Shown: one piece after another, positions 8,031 through 17,013 of the stretch
Layout: each line of letters begins with the position of its first letter
Position numbering within the stretch: position 1 is the stretch's first letter
Source of the DNA: Aestuariirhabdus haliotis
GTDB lineage: Bacteria; Pseudomonadota; Gammaproteobacteria; Pseudomonadales; Aestuariirhabdaceae
Reading direction: 5' to 3'
Length of the DNA: 64,000 nucleotides
Assembly: GCF_023509475.1 (NCBI RefSeq)
Contig: NZ_JAKSDZ010000002.1
Span: 1-64,000, forward strand
Notes under the pieces: model-generated
The model's database searches: none
Seen by the model: the letters and a program-made list of their open reading frames with translations, nothing else
What the model was told of the DNA's origin: nothing
Translations under genes and position numbers: made by a program

Positions 8031-10076
8031 ATGGCCAGTTACGGTACAGAGCAAATTCGTAATATCGTACTGACCGGTCATACCGGGGCCGGCAAAACCA
8101 CGCTATTAGAACGTTTACTGGTCGCCAGTGGCACGCTTGGTTCGGCCGGTTCGGTAACCCGTGGCAACACCCTCAGCGACTTTGATGCACAAGAGCAAGA
8201 ATGTGGCCATTCCCTTGAAACCTCGCTCTGTCATTTCCAGCATCAAGGTCACCAGATCAATGTCATCGACACCCCCGGGGTGCCCGATTTTGCGGGACGT
8301 AGCATCAGTGTATTGAGCGCCGCCGATGCCGCCTTGCTGGTGATTAATGCCACCACCGGCGTGGAAACGGTCAGTGAACAGCTGATGCAAGCGGCGGCAG
8401 AACGTCATCTCTGCCGGGCCATCATTATTAATAAAATCGATGCCCCCGGGGTCGATTTTCAGTCGCTAATGGCTGACATCAAAGAGGCTTTCGGCGATGA
8501 ATGCCTGCCTCTGAATCTCCCCATCAACAAAGGGCAATCGGTTGCAGACTGCTTTTTCTGCCCTCAAGCGGGCACATCCGAGTTAGGTGCTATCGATGCC
8601 GCTCACAACGCTTTGGTCGACCAGGTTGTTGAAGTGGATGAAGCCCTGATGGAAGTTTATCTGGAACAGGGCCAATCCCTGGACCCTGATCAGTTGCACG
8701 CCCCCTTTGAACAGGCCTTGAGGGAAGGCCACCTGATTCCGGTATGTTTTGTATCGGCTCAAACCGGTGTCGGAATTGATCAGCTATTGAACATCCTGAC
8801 CGACCTGATGCCCAACCCGCTGGAAGGAAACCCTCCCGAATTTATCAAGGGCGAAGGCGACCAAGCCAGCCCTGTCGATGTACGACCCGACCCTGAGCGC
8901 CATGCCATCGCCCACGTCTTTAAAATTCAGGTCGATCCCTATGTCGGAAAACTAGCCATGTTTCGCGTGCATCAAGGGCAGATAACACCCAACACCCAAC
9001 TCTTCATCGGTAATGCCAGAAAGCCCTTCAAGGTGGCCCATCTTTATCGCATTCAGGGAGCAAAACACAGCGAAACCAATCGCGCCATTCCGGGCGACAT
9101 CTGCGCTGTTGCCAAGGTCGACGGGGTCCATTTCGATGCGGTTCTTCATGACTCTCACGACGAGGATCATTACCACCTGCGATCCATCAACTTCCCCCCT
9201 CCCATGTACGGACTCGCTGTCACTCCGGTGCATCGAGGCGATGAGCAAAAACTGTCCGAGGCACTCCATAAACTGGAAGCCGAAGACCCTTCGTTGAACA
9301 TCGAACACCGAGCCAGTCTCAACGAAACCGTGATTCTGGGTCAGGGAGAACTGCACCTAAATACCCTCATAGAGCGAATGCAGCGCCAGTTCAATGTATC
9401 GGTTGAGACCCACCCCCCCTCTATCGCTTACCGGGAGACCATCACCAAAGCTGCTGAGGGTCATAGCCGCCACAAAAAACAAACCGGCGGCGCTGGTCAG
9501 TTTGGTGAAGTCTACCTGAGGATCAAACCATTGCAGCCGGGAGCCGGCTTCGAATTTCACAGTGCGGTGGTCGGCGGTTCGATCCCTGGACAGTTTATTC
9601 CTGCGGTTGAGAAAGGCGTAAGAGAAGTCATTAGCCATGGCGCCATTGCCGGCTTTCCCATGCAGGATGTTCGCGTCGAGGTCTACGACGGCAAACACCA
9701 TTCGGTTGATTCAAAGGAGATCGCTTTTGTTGCCGCCGGTCGTAAAGCCTTTCTCGATGCCATCGACAAGGCCGCCGCAGTGATTCTGGAACCCATTGTT
9801 AACCTCAGCATTCGCGTCCCGGAACACTGCATCGGTGACATTACCGGAGATATCGCGGCTAAACAGGGTATGGTTATCGGCAGTAACAACCTTCCAGGTC
9901 ATAAAGCCGAAATCAGTGCCCAGGCGCCAATGCGAGTATTATCGGATTATCAATCCCGAATAAAATCGATCAGTGGCGGCGAAGGTTCATACAGTATGAG
10001 CTTCAGTCATTACGACCCTGTGGCCAGAGACCTGCAGCGAGAACTGGCCAAAGATCACCAGAACACAGGAGAGTAA
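8031..10076 (+). CDS. Elongation factor G-like GTPase (EF-G2/FusA-like paralogue)
   Basis: A translation-factor GTPase of 681 residues with the EF-G domain order. The P-loop is GHTGAGKT at residues 16-23, DTPG at 80-83 and NKID at 134-137. Domains II-V follow, with the domain IV segment HKKQTGGAGQFGEV and a C-terminal GEGSYSMSFSHYDPV. In the switch I region the canonical EF-G pattern RGITI is replaced by ECGHSLETS, as in the shorter EF-G-like subfamily. It is therefore probably not the main translocase; stress or quiescence roles are possible. The ribosome site AGAGGGAAG is clear. It is a single gene followed by a hairpin at 10096-10120. Confidence 0.88.
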   Translation: MASYGTEQIRNIVLTGHTGAGKTTLLERLLVASGTLGSAGSVTRGNTLSDFDAQEQECGHSLETSLCHFQHQGHQINVIDTPGVPDFAGRSISVLSAADAALLVINATTGVETVSEQLMQAAAERHLCRAIIINKIDAPGVDFQSLMADIKEAFGDECLPLNLPINKGQSVADCFFCPQAGTSELGAIDAAHNALVDQVVEVDEALMEVYLEQGQSLDPDQLHAPFEQALREGHLIPVCFVSAQTGVGIDQLLNILTDLMPNPLEGNPPEFIKGEGDQASPVDVRPDPERHAIAHVFKIQVDPYVGKLAMFRVHQGQITPNTQLFIGNARKPFKVAHLYRIQGAKHSETNRAIPGDICAVAKVDGVHFDAVLHDSHDEDHYHLRSINFPPPMYGLAVTPVHRGDEQKLSEALHKLEAEDPSLNIEHRASLNETVILGQGELHLNTLIERMQRQFNVSVETHPPSIAYRETITKAAEGHSRHKKQTGGAGQFGEVYLRIKPLQPGAGFEFHSAVVGGSIPGQFIPAVEKGVREVISHGAIAGFPMQDVRVEVYDGKHHSVDSKEIAFVAAGRKAFLDAIDKAAAVILEPIVNLSIRVPEHCIGDITGDIAAKQGMVIGSNNLPGHKAEISAQAPMRVLSDYQSRIKSISGGEGSYSMSFSHYDPVARDLQRELAKDHQNTGE

Positions 10077-10095
10077 ACCGCACCCTGTATGTTGT

Positions 10096-10120
10096 TTAAC
10101 CCGGCCCCCGTCCGGGTTAA
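10096..10120 (+). terminator. Hairpin after the EF-G-like gene
   Basis: Perfect 9-bp arms TTAACCCGG and CCGGGTTAA around a seven-base loop, starting 20 bp after the stop codon. No T run follows, so it is a weak or factor-assisted terminator at best. Confidence 0.5.
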
Positions 10121-10190
10121 CAGCCAATAGGTGCAGGATGGGCAAGTTATCGTTAGAATCAAACCGTCGTCGCTGGTTTAAGGTCTTTTC

Positions 10191-10988
10191 ATGCCTTTGC
10201 TTCAATCTTGGCTGGTGTTGCTAGCATTGTTCCTCCCTGCTGCAGCCTACCCAGACTCATTACAGGTTTCTACTTCAACCGTTAAGCCCTGGGGATACGT
10301 CAACGCCCAGGGCCAACTTGATGGCCTGCTGAGCCGCTTTACCCTGGAGCTGGAAAAGCACAGCGGCATAACGCTGAACAACACCCTGACACCCTACCCC
10401 AGAGTGATTCAAGAGGTAAAAAGCGGTCAAGCTGACCTGGCAGTTCTGTTCAAAAGCCCCCAAGCAGATCAATACGGAATCGATCTGGGTGAAGTCGTTA
10501 AAACCTCAATTATCATTACGGCACGTGCTGATGCCCCACCGATCAACTCCCTTGACGCCCTGGCTGGAAAGCGAGTTGGTTACATCAGAGGGTCGCGTTA
10601 CGGTGCTAGCTTCGATGACAACCTCCAACTTTACAAAGTCCCGATCCGCGATATGGCGCAAGGGGTCCGAATGCTCATGCAAGGCCGTATTGAGGCGATG
10701 GTTTCCGCGGACTATACATTGTTCTATACCCTGAGGGAGCTCGATATTGAACCAACCCGGCTGGTGCATTTGTTGACATTGGATTCCAATAGTGGGCACC
10801 TTTATCTTTCTCGCCGGTCCACCAAGCCGGATAGCGCGGCTAACCTGCAGAAAGCCCTGGAGGAGATGCGCAGCAACGGCATACTGCAACAGATTTTTTT
10901 CAAGCCCTACCTCTCAGACCGGCTGAATTCGCCATCCAACAACAGCCATAGGCAAACCAACACGCCCTGGCTAGTCAGCATTCCATAG
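10191..10988 (+). CDS. Periplasmic solute-binding protein family 3
   Basis: A 265-residue exported protein. Residues 1-22 form a signal peptide (hydrophobic core SWLVLLALFLPAAAYP). The rest matches the SBP_bac_3 bilobal fold: LDGLLSRFTLELEK, YPRVIQEVKSGQADLAVL, the hinge segment LAGKRVGYIRGSRYG and a closing LQKALEEMRSNGILQQI. Such proteins bind amino acids or related small molecules, but there is no ABC permease or ATPase next to it, so it may be an orphan receptor or serve a transporter elsewhere. AAGG lies 7 bp before the ATG. The last 20 residues are polar and probably disordered. Confidence 0.85.
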   Translation: MPLLQSWLVLLALFLPAAAYPDSLQVSTSTVKPWGYVNAQGQLDGLLSRFTLELEKHSGITLNNTLTPYPRVIQEVKSGQADLAVLFKSPQADQYGIDLGEVVKTSIIITARADAPPINSLDALAGKRVGYIRGSRYGASFDDNLQLYKVPIRDMAQGVRMLMQGRIEAMVSADYTLFYTLRELDIEPTRLVHLLTLDSNSGHLYLSRRSTKPDSAANLQKALEEMRSNGILQQIFFKPYLSDRLNSPSNNSHRQTNTPWLVSIP

Positions 10989-11096
10989 AGCCTATCTATC
11001 TTCATCATTAGAACTTGTAATTGGCATCAGAGGAGCTGCCTGTTGAACAATAGCCTCAACAAACAGCCCCTACGCAAGCAGATGATCGGAGATAAC

Positions 11097-11336
11097 ATGC
11101 AACCCATTACTATTTTTGGCCGTGAAGGCTGCGGATACTGTCAACGAGCCAAGCAACTGGCCGAAGACAAACAACTGGCCTTCAAATACATCGATATCCA
11201 TAAAGAGGGTATCAGCAAGAACGATCTGGAAAAAACCATTGGCAAGCCGGTAGAAACCGTGCCGCAAATTTTCATCGGTCGCGAACATATTGGTGGTTAC
11301 ACCGAGCTCAACGCTTACCTGAGCCAATCTCACTAA
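11097..11336 (+). CDS. Glutaredoxin
   Basis: A 79-residue thioredoxin-fold protein with the dithiol active site CGYC at residues 12-15, the cis-proline TVPQIFIG and the glutathione-binding GGYTEL. It reduces disulfides and glutathionylated proteins with glutathione in the cytoplasm. The start chosen is the ATG at 11097 with GGAG six bases upstream; an in-frame TTG at 11043 would add 18 residues that do not belong to the fold. The gene ends 12 bp before a strong intrinsic terminator. It could equally be called a GrxA- or GrxC-type protein. Confidence 0.92.
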   Translation: MQPITIFGREGCGYCQRAKQLAEDKQLAFKYIDIHKEGISKNDLEKTIGKPVETVPQIFIGREHIGGYTELNAYLSQSH

Positions 11337-11348
11337 CCACCCTTATCA

Positions 11349-11373
11349 GGGGCGTTGGATCAACGCCCTTTTT
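11349..11373 (+). terminator. Rho-independent terminator of the glutaredoxin gene
   Basis: GGGCGTTG, loop GAT and CAACGCCC form a perfect 8-bp stem followed by TTTTT. It isolates the glutaredoxin gene from ggt downstream and argues against a ggt start inside this sequence. Confidence 0.92.
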
Positions 11374-11435
11374 ACCCGCTGGCGACAAACCTGCGAGCGG
11401 GTATACTGAAAACAGTTTCACAAAGGAATGTGCTT

Positions 11436-13196
11436 ATGAACCTGTACTCAGTTTTGCGTCGATCTCGCGCCTTTAAACCGCTCTCTTTTGCCCTTCCCCT
11501 GATATTCGCACTGCCTCTTGTGGCTCATGCTAACTCGAGCGCCATTCTTGAGGGTGATCGTGCCATACCTACCCTGGGTAACGCGGGCATGGTCGTTACC
11601 AGCCATACCCTTGCTACCAAGGCGGCTATTGATGTCTTGCGACAGGGAGGCAATGCCGTAGATGCCTCAGTCACGGCAGCCTTTGTGCTGGCGGTAGTGC
11701 AACCCCGCTCCGGCAACATTGGGGGTGGCGGCTTTATGCTGGTATCCCCAGGCGACAGCGATGATGTGGTTGCAATCGATTATCGGGAAAAGGCCCCGGC
11801 TGCGGCCAGCCAGAATATGTTCCTGACCAAAGAGGGCACAGTCGACAACCAATTAAGCCGTTTTTCCCACCAGTCTTCCGGCGTACCGGGTACTGTTGCC
11901 GGCCTGTTACTGGCACTGGAAAGCTACGGCACACTCGACCGCAAACAAGCCATAGCTCCGGCTATTGAGCTGGCAACCGAGGGCTTTATTGTGCCTGCCC
12001 GTTTTACCAAAGGCCTTGAAAAGCGGCGCGAGCGACTGCAAAAAGATCCGGGGAGTCTAGCCCTGTTTTATAAACCGGATGGCAGCACTTACCAGCCCGG
12101 GGATCGCTTCAAACAACCAGAACTGGCAAAAACCCTGCAACGTATATCGGACTCCGGCCATGAAGGTTTTTATCAGGGAGAAACCGCTCGCCTGATCGCA
12201 GAGCAAATGGCAGCCAACGATGGCTTGATTACCGAACAAGACCTGGCCGACTATCAGGCCAAAATTCGAGTACCCGCACGAGGGGATTACCGGGGTTACC
12301 AAATCTATTCCATGCCGCCCCCCAGCTCAGGCGGCACCCATATTGTGCAGATTCTCAACCTGTTGGAACCCTACCCAATCGATGATTTGGGCCACAACTC
12401 GGCACAAACCATCCATCTGATGGCCGAGGCCATGAAACTGGCCTACGCTGATCGCGCCACCTACCTGGGCGACAGTGACTTTGTTGAGGTACCGCTTAAG
12501 GGATTGTTATCGGCTGACTATGCCAATGAGCGTCGCAAACTTATCAATAGCTCGCAAACGACCCCTTCGGCCGAAATACTCTCCGGCGATGCGCCCTCTT
12601 ACGAAAGCTCCGAAACCACTCACTTTTCGATAGCTGACCGCGACGGCAATGTGGTTTCCAATACCTATACCCTGAACTTTAGCTATGGCTCGGGTATCTC
12701 TGTTACCGGTGCAGGGTTTTTGCTCAATAACCAGATGGACGATTTCAGTGCCAAACCGGGAGAACCCAATGCTTACGGCTTGATTGGCGCCGAGGCCAAC
12801 CGCATCGAAGCCAATAAGCGCATGCTAAGCTCCATGTCTCCCACCATCGTTCGTCATCAGGGGAAAAACCTGTTGGTGACAGGAACACCGGGAGGCTCCA
12901 GAATCATTACCACCACCTTGCAGGTGATCATGAACGTGATTGATCATGGACTGAATGTCCAGGAAGCCGTTAACGCCCCGCGCATCCATCATCAGTGGTT
13001 ACCGGACAAGCTCAGGGTAGAAACCGGTCTCAGCCCGGATACCCTGAAACTGTTGCGAGAAAAAGGCCACGAAATTGAAATCAAAGCCGCCATGGGCGCC
13101 AGCCAGAGTATTTATCTGGACGATCAGGGGATGATGCAGGGTGCTGCAGACCCTCGCCGGGAAACCTCGTCCGCCATGGGACTCTGGCGGCACTAG
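11436..13196 (+). CDS. ggt: Gamma-glutamyltransferase precursor
   Basis: A 586-residue periplasmic N-terminal nucleophile hydrolase that cleaves gamma-glutamyl bonds, chiefly of glutathione, and transfers the glutamyl group. The signal peptide runs to about residue 34 (FALPLIFALPLVAHA). The proenzyme is cut before Thr394, in TTHFSIADRDGN, to give large and small subunits; SSGG- and PGGSRI-type substrate motifs are present. The start is the ATG at 11436, preceded by AAGGA; an upstream in-frame start at 11355 lies inside the preceding terminator. A -10-like TATACT (11402-11407) is a possible promoter. Its neighbour glutaredoxin shares a glutathione theme but has its own terminator. Confidence 0.95.
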   Translation: MNLYSVLRRSRAFKPLSFALPLIFALPLVAHANSSAILEGDRAIPTLGNAGMVVTSHTLATKAAIDVLRQGGNAVDASVTAAFVLAVVQPRSGNIGGGGFMLVSPGDSDDVVAIDYREKAPAAASQNMFLTKEGTVDNQLSRFSHQSSGVPGTVAGLLLALESYGTLDRKQAIAPAIELATEGFIVPARFTKGLEKRRERLQKDPGSLALFYKPDGSTYQPGDRFKQPELAKTLQRISDSGHEGFYQGETARLIAEQMAANDGLITEQDLADYQAKIRVPARGDYRGYQIYSMPPPSSGGTHIVQILNLLEPYPIDDLGHNSAQTIHLMAEAMKLAYADRATYLGDSDFVEVPLKGLLSADYANERRKLINSSQTTPSAEILSGDAPSYESSETTHFSIADRDGNVVSNTYTLNFSYGSGISVTGAGFLLNNQMDDFSAKPGEPNAYGLIGAEANRIEANKRMLSSMSPTIVRHQGKNLLVTGTPGGSRIITTTLQVIMNVIDHGLNVQEAVNAPRIHHQWLPDKLRVETGLSPDTLKLLREKGHEIEIKAAMGASQSIYLDDQGMMQGAADPRRETSSAMGLWRH

Positions 13197-13223
13197 TCAG
13201 CTGACAAACTAAGGCAGGGCTGA

Positions 13224-13811
13224 CTACAAAGCCGGATCGATCAGCCGCTGCCTGAGCTCTCCCAAACCATGATTTGCTAATTGTTGCGCCAAATTCCTGT
13301 ATTCGGGGTTAGCGCGTAGCACAGTGCAATCACAAGTCTGCATCAAATTTCTGAAGGCCGGTGGCAAATCACGAGCTCGGCTAACCATCCCCCCCGGTTT
13401 ATCCTCTACCAGATAACAGATGCGCCTGATGCCACTCATCAATAGCCGAGAAAGGCACATCGGGCATGGCTCCAGACTACAAACGAGCGTCAATTGGGCC
13501 GTTGCTTCTGGCGGGTACTCACCTTTTGCTACCGCTTGCTCCCACAGGTCCAGAAGCAGCATTTCTGCGTGCGCAGCACTATTGCGGGTTGGCTCAAATA
13601 CAGCGTTGCTGGCCTCAAACAGAATCTCATGATCCCTGCAGATCAGGGCACCAACACCATAATTGCCCGACTGTCTTGCCGAGAGCGCCAATTCGCACAC
13701 TCGATGAGCCAGCTGGTCTCGATGATCCTCGGCCAATTGCTGCTGCAGCCGCTCCTGGATATCCGACAGGGACAGCTGTGGTTTCTTTTTCGAAAATAAA
13801 AAATCGATCAT
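13224..13811 (-). CDS. Zinc-dependent nucleoside/cytidine-type deaminase family protein
   Basis: A 195-residue protein of the cytidine/deoxycytidylate deaminase superfamily. The zinc and proton-shuttle motif HAEM is followed about 30 residues later by PCPMC, the two-cysteine zinc site, in SLEPCPMCLSRLLMSGI. It has an N-terminal helical extension of about 35 residues and a C-terminal tail beyond the core. It could act on guanine, cytosine or a nucleotide, or be a tRNA-type deaminase; the specificity loop does not let me choose. It is not TadA, whose usual sequence differs. Convergent with ggt; divergent from the SirB2 gene. Confidence 0.85.
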   Translation of the reverse strand: MIDFLFSKKKPQLSLSDIQERLQQQLAEDHRDQLAHRVCELALSARQSGNYGVGALICRDHEILFEASNAVFEPTRNSAAHAEMLLLDLWEQAVAKGEYPPEATAQLTLVCSLEPCPMCLSRLLMSGIRRICYLVEDKPGGMVSRARDLPPAFRNLMQTCDCTVLRANPEYRNLAQQLANHGLGELRQRLIDPAL

Positions 13812-13879
13812 TGATAACCTGTTTAAATTGAGGACAATAGCCGGGTTATAAGTGAGAAGATTTCAACAACGGACTATCT

Positions 13880-14257
13880 ATGTACCTGATTATTAAACAC
13901 AGCCATATGACACTGGCAGCCCTCAGTATCTCGTTCTTCGCCCTACGCGCCTTCTGGTCGGTCAGGCAGTCCACTTTACTGGATAAAAAATGGGTTCGGG
14001 TTACGCCCCATATCGTGGATACCCTGCTTCTTGCCTGCGCTATCTACCTGATGATTACGATTGGCCAGTATCCGTTCACCGATGCCTGGTTGACCGCAAA
14101 ATTATTTGCCCTGATAGCCTACATACTGCTCGGCACAATGGCCATCAAACGAGGCAAAACCCCTACTATCCGTTTTGTCTTCGCTCTGGCGGCCATCGCA
14201 GTTTTCACCTATATCGTTGGTGTTGCCTTTAATCACAGTTATTGGGCATGGTGGTAA
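13880..14257 (+). CDS. SirB2 family membrane protein
   Basis: A 125-residue integral membrane protein with four predicted segments (about residues 8-27, 43-62, 72-88 and 98-117) and the family's conserved N-terminal HxxHMxxAxxS pattern (here KHSHMTLAALSIS). SirB2/YchQ proteins are small inner-membrane proteins of uncertain role, named from Salmonella invasion-gene regulation. The last 29 bp overlap the convergent GDYXXLXY gene. Confidence 0.88.
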   Translation: MYLIIKHSHMTLAALSISFFALRAFWSVRQSTLLDKKWVRVTPHIVDTLLLACAIYLMITIGQYPFTDAWLTAKLFALIAYILLGTMAIKRGKTPTIRFVFALAAIAVFTYIVGVAFNHSYWAWW

Positions 14258-14747
14258 ACCAGCGCGAATGCTCAAGCTGGTTGCCAACAGGCTTGAGCTG
14301 ATCGTCCAGCAAGCCTATAAGTAGGCTGGAGCCGCTGGATGAAACTTTCAAGCGGGCATATTGGGCTTGCTGGTAGCATTCGGCTAGCCCTTCCTGAAAC
14401 AGATAACTCTCGGCGCCCAGTTTAACGCCATGGTAATTTCGATAAGCCAGCTTCAGTTCATTGGCTGCCAGTGCTTGTTCGTTATCCAGTCGGCGAAAGC
14501 TGCCAACCCCCTGTGCATCCAACGTCAAAACCAGTAGGCCTGAATCATCCAGATCGTCAAGGGGCACCTTGCGGGTCAGCTCATAATCGAGCCGCATATA
14601 GTCTCCCTGAATCAATGATCGAGGATCCTTGGGCGCGAGTTTCAGATACAGCTCCTGACCATCGTGCAACACCCATTCCTTAGAGAGGATGACGCCACTA
14701 ATTACCAGCAGACCAAGCAGTGGGGCAAACAAGGTTGCAGGTTTCAC
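14229..14747 (-). CDS. GDYXXLXY domain protein
   Basis: A 172-residue protein with one N-terminal membrane anchor (residues 5-22) and a periplasmic domain carrying the defining GDYMRLDY motif near residue 48. It is the last gene of a three-gene cluster with DUF2157 and DUF4401 proteins, a known conserved association. It starts at a GTG overlapping the DUF4401 stop codon (GTGA), so translation is coupled. Function is unknown; the cluster looks like a membrane complex. Confidence 0.88.
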   Translation of the reverse strand: MKPATLFAPLLGLLVISGVILSKEWVLHDGQELYLKLAPKDPRSLIQGDYMRLDYELTRKVPLDDLDDSGLLVLTLDAQGVGSFRRLDNEQALAANELKLAYRNYHGVKLGAESYLFQEGLAECYQQAQYARLKVSSSGSSLLIGLLDDQLKPVGNQLEHSRWFTTMPNNCD

Positions 14748-15799
14748 AGGCTTTCCTCCCCATGCTGCGCCGGCTTTCCAGTAAATCTCGCAAGCAGATA
14801 AGCTACGGCAATTAACAGCAGCCCAGTCACCATTAACGCAAGTCCCTTCTCAATCAGATTCAGTTCCAGCGAGTAGTAATACCAGGCCAGAACCACGGCA
14901 AGGGTTAGGCGCCCCAGCATCAACAACCAGAGTTCATCACGCCAGTAGCCTAATAAGAGCAACAACAGTGCCAGTAAAACTCCGTAGGTCGAAACCAGCG
15001 ATAGCGCTATTACCAACAGCAAACCAGGCAGGTAGTTGGATAGAGGCCAGCGGGCAAAAAGGGCAATTCGTACCCAGCACACCAGCAACAAACCGGACAG
15101 TATCAATAATGATATCTGGGGTTTTAGCAGGGATACCTGCACCCAGGAATTACTGGTGAGCATGAACTGCCAGATCAGAATCAACAGCATCCCCCAGGCA
15201 GAGGCGAACGCCAGGGGTCGTAGCCCTTTGATTGTCCCTGGAGAAAGCCAAAGCGAGATACAGATTATACCTACCATGAACAACAAGCCGTCACCCCACC
15301 CCAACATATCTTCAAAGCTCAGCCATGCCAACACTGACACCAAAGCCGTTAGGGGTAACAGGAAACGTACGAAGGCATTAGCAAATAAGGGATAACACAA
15401 AAGCGCTACCCCTAATTGACAAAGGCTAACCAGACTTAATTCATTGCCATGCCACAGGTCTGCAACGGCGAACAGCAATAAGCCATTGGCACAAAACAGA
15501 AATGCGACCGCGACCTGCTGCCAAAACAGTCCCGCAGCCTGACGATGAATCAGCCAGCTCACAACCATTATTACTAACGACGCTAGCAAAGCCAGCTCGC
15601 TCTGCTCAAACAGAGCCAGCGATAACATGGGGGATAATAGAAACCAGCTAGCTAACCAGGCTCCCACACCGCTGAGAATTCTGGATATCAGGGGCACTGT
15701 TTCAGATTCGGCTTGAGCAGCCTGGAGCTCTTTCAGGCTGCTCAGGAGGTTGGGGCTGATATCAATATGGGACTTGTAAGCATCCTGATCCGGATTCAT
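14744..15799 (-). CDS. DUF4401 polytopic membrane protein
   Basis: A 351-residue inner-membrane protein with roughly ten hydrophobic segments and a short cytoplasmic N-terminus of about 45 residues. It matches the DUF4401 family found beside DUF2157. The start chosen is the ATG at 15799, which overlaps the stop of the DUF2157 gene (ATGA) and has AAGG just upstream; a longer frame 30 codons upstream would run through the DUF2157 coding sequence and is unlikely. It is the middle gene of the coupled operon. No catalytic motif is visible. Confidence 0.82.
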   Translation of the reverse strand: MNPDQDAYKSHIDISPNLLSSLKELQAAQAESETVPLISRILSGVGAWLASWFLLSPMLSLALFEQSELALLASLVIMVVSWLIHRQAAGLFWQQVAVAFLFCANGLLLFAVADLWHGNELSLVSLCQLGVALLCYPLFANAFVRFLLPLTALVSVLAWLSFEDMLGWGDGLLFMVGIICISLWLSPGTIKGLRPLAFASAWGMLLILIWQFMLTSNSWVQVSLLKPQISLLILSGLLLVCWVRIALFARWPLSNYLPGLLLVIALSLVSTYGVLLALLLLLLGYWRDELWLLMLGRLTLAVVLAWYYYSLELNLIEKGLALMVTGLLLIAVAYLLARFTGKPAQHGEESL

Positions 15800-16788
15800 C
15801 CTTGCTCTCCCCCGCTCTTGCCAGCCAACACCGACAACCACCAGGCCGCACCACCAAACGCCAGTATCAGCAATAGGGCAAACCCCCAATAACCCAATGT
15901 ATTGCCATGATCGAGCAACAAGCGGCCGGCGGCCGGCATCAAGGCACTGATAAGAGAGAGTTGCAGTAGCGCCACGATACCCAGGTGCCTAGGGTGATAG
16001 TGAATATAACCAGCTATTAACACAGCTCCCCATACCAGCAGCAATAGCCAGTCAGCCACGCCAGTGGCTTCTGGTTCCAGAAATGTGGTCATGGCCGGAA
16101 AGGTTAAAAAAAACAGTGTCAGCATGATCAGCTGATGACGTAGCCAATGTTGAGCCTGTGCCAGCCATGGACGCTGGCATTGTGTCTCAAAGCCAATCAA
16201 TGCCAGGAGGTTCAGGCTGCCGAGCGAGGCAAAAAGGCCAATAGGGTCGGACGCTCCAGGCGCCTGCAACACTTGAAACCAGTACAGGCAAATACTGAGA
16301 TTGAGCAACAACCAGCAAAATGCCCACAAAGGCGCAAAACGCCAACCGGGTAGCCAAAGCGCGCAGAGCAAGGTCCAGGTTGCAAATAGCTGCCAGGCAT
16401 CGGCACCCGTTTGATAAATCTGACCAATCACCGCAAGCCAGGCACCAGAAAGCACTGTCGCAGCCAAAGCAGCCAGATTGCCCCCAAGCCGCGATGGGCC
16501 AAGATACAGAGCCAACACCGTGGCCGCGCCAAACAGGGTCAACATGACAGCGTGACGGCTAAAGCGCCCCAACAGCTCCCAGTTAAAGGCCAGAAGGTAA
16601 AATATTCCGGCTAATAGCAGCGCTGTTCCGCATAACAACATCTGACGGCTAAGCCACAGCGTCCAACGCTCAACTGGCTGCAGATCCGCGATTCCTGATG
16701 CCAGGGTTTCTGAATCAAGCCTCTTTTGCTCGTACAATACAAACAGGTCACGAGGTCGAAGCCGTTGTTGTTTAAACTCTTCTGACAT
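15796..16788 (-). CDS. DUF2157 polytopic membrane protein
   Basis: A 330-residue protein. The first 45 residues are soluble and helical (LRPRDLFVLYEQKRLDSET-type), followed by about ten membrane segments beginning near residue 47, with the family segment VIGQIYQTGADAWQLF near residue 120. It is the first gene of the operon DUF2157, DUF4401, GDYXXLXY, with both junctions overlapping by 4 bp. The function of this conserved trio is not established. Confidence 0.87.
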   Translation of the reverse strand: MSEEFKQQRLRPRDLFVLYEQKRLDSETLASGIADLQPVERWTLWLSRQMLLCGTALLLAGIFYLLAFNWELLGRFSRHAVMLTLFGAATVLALYLGPSRLGGNLAALAATVLSGAWLAVIGQIYQTGADAWQLFATWTLLCALWLPGWRFAPLWAFCWLLLNLSICLYWFQVLQAPGASDPIGLFASLGSLNLLALIGFETQCQRPWLAQAQHWLRHQLIMLTLFFLTFPAMTTFLEPEATGVADWLLLLVWGAVLIAGYIHYHPRHLGIVALLQLSLISALMPAAGRLLLDHGNTLGYWGFALLLILAFGGAAWWLSVLAGKSGGEQG

Positions 16789-16909
16789 AGTAATCAGGCT
16801 CTTCCATGATCAGATGATGTATTGCTCTTACTGCTAGCCTTCACCTTCATAGGATTTCACCCTTTCAGCGAAAGACTGCTGACACCCGCCCTAACCGGAG
16901 AGGTTCAGT

Positions 16910-16979
16910 TAGTGTTCTGAACACTAGTAGTAAAAGGAAGCGAACCTCACCGGCGCAAGCTAGCGCAACAGTGAGGTTC
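16910..16979. repeat. Nested inverted repeats in a 225-bp intergenic region
   Basis: Two inverted repeats occur between the small membrane protein and the DUF2157 gene. TAGTGTTC-T-GAACACTA (16910-16926) is a 17-bp perfect palindrome. GAACCTCAC (16942-16950) and GTGAGGTTC (16971-16979) form a 9-bp stem with a 20-base loop that contains GCGC twice. AGGTTCAG also occurs directly at 16901 and 16974. They could be operators, an mRNA 3' structure or a remnant of a small mobile repeat. Nothing else is seen in the gap. Confidence 0.55.
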
Positions 16980-17013
16980 AGGAAAATCAGGCACAAAAGC
17001 TCCTGATGGGGAC

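Noticed and set aside
11355-11435. Longer N-terminus for gamma-glutamyltransferase
   Set aside because: It would begin inside the glutaredoxin terminator; the ATG at 11436 has a ribosome site and a normal signal peptide.
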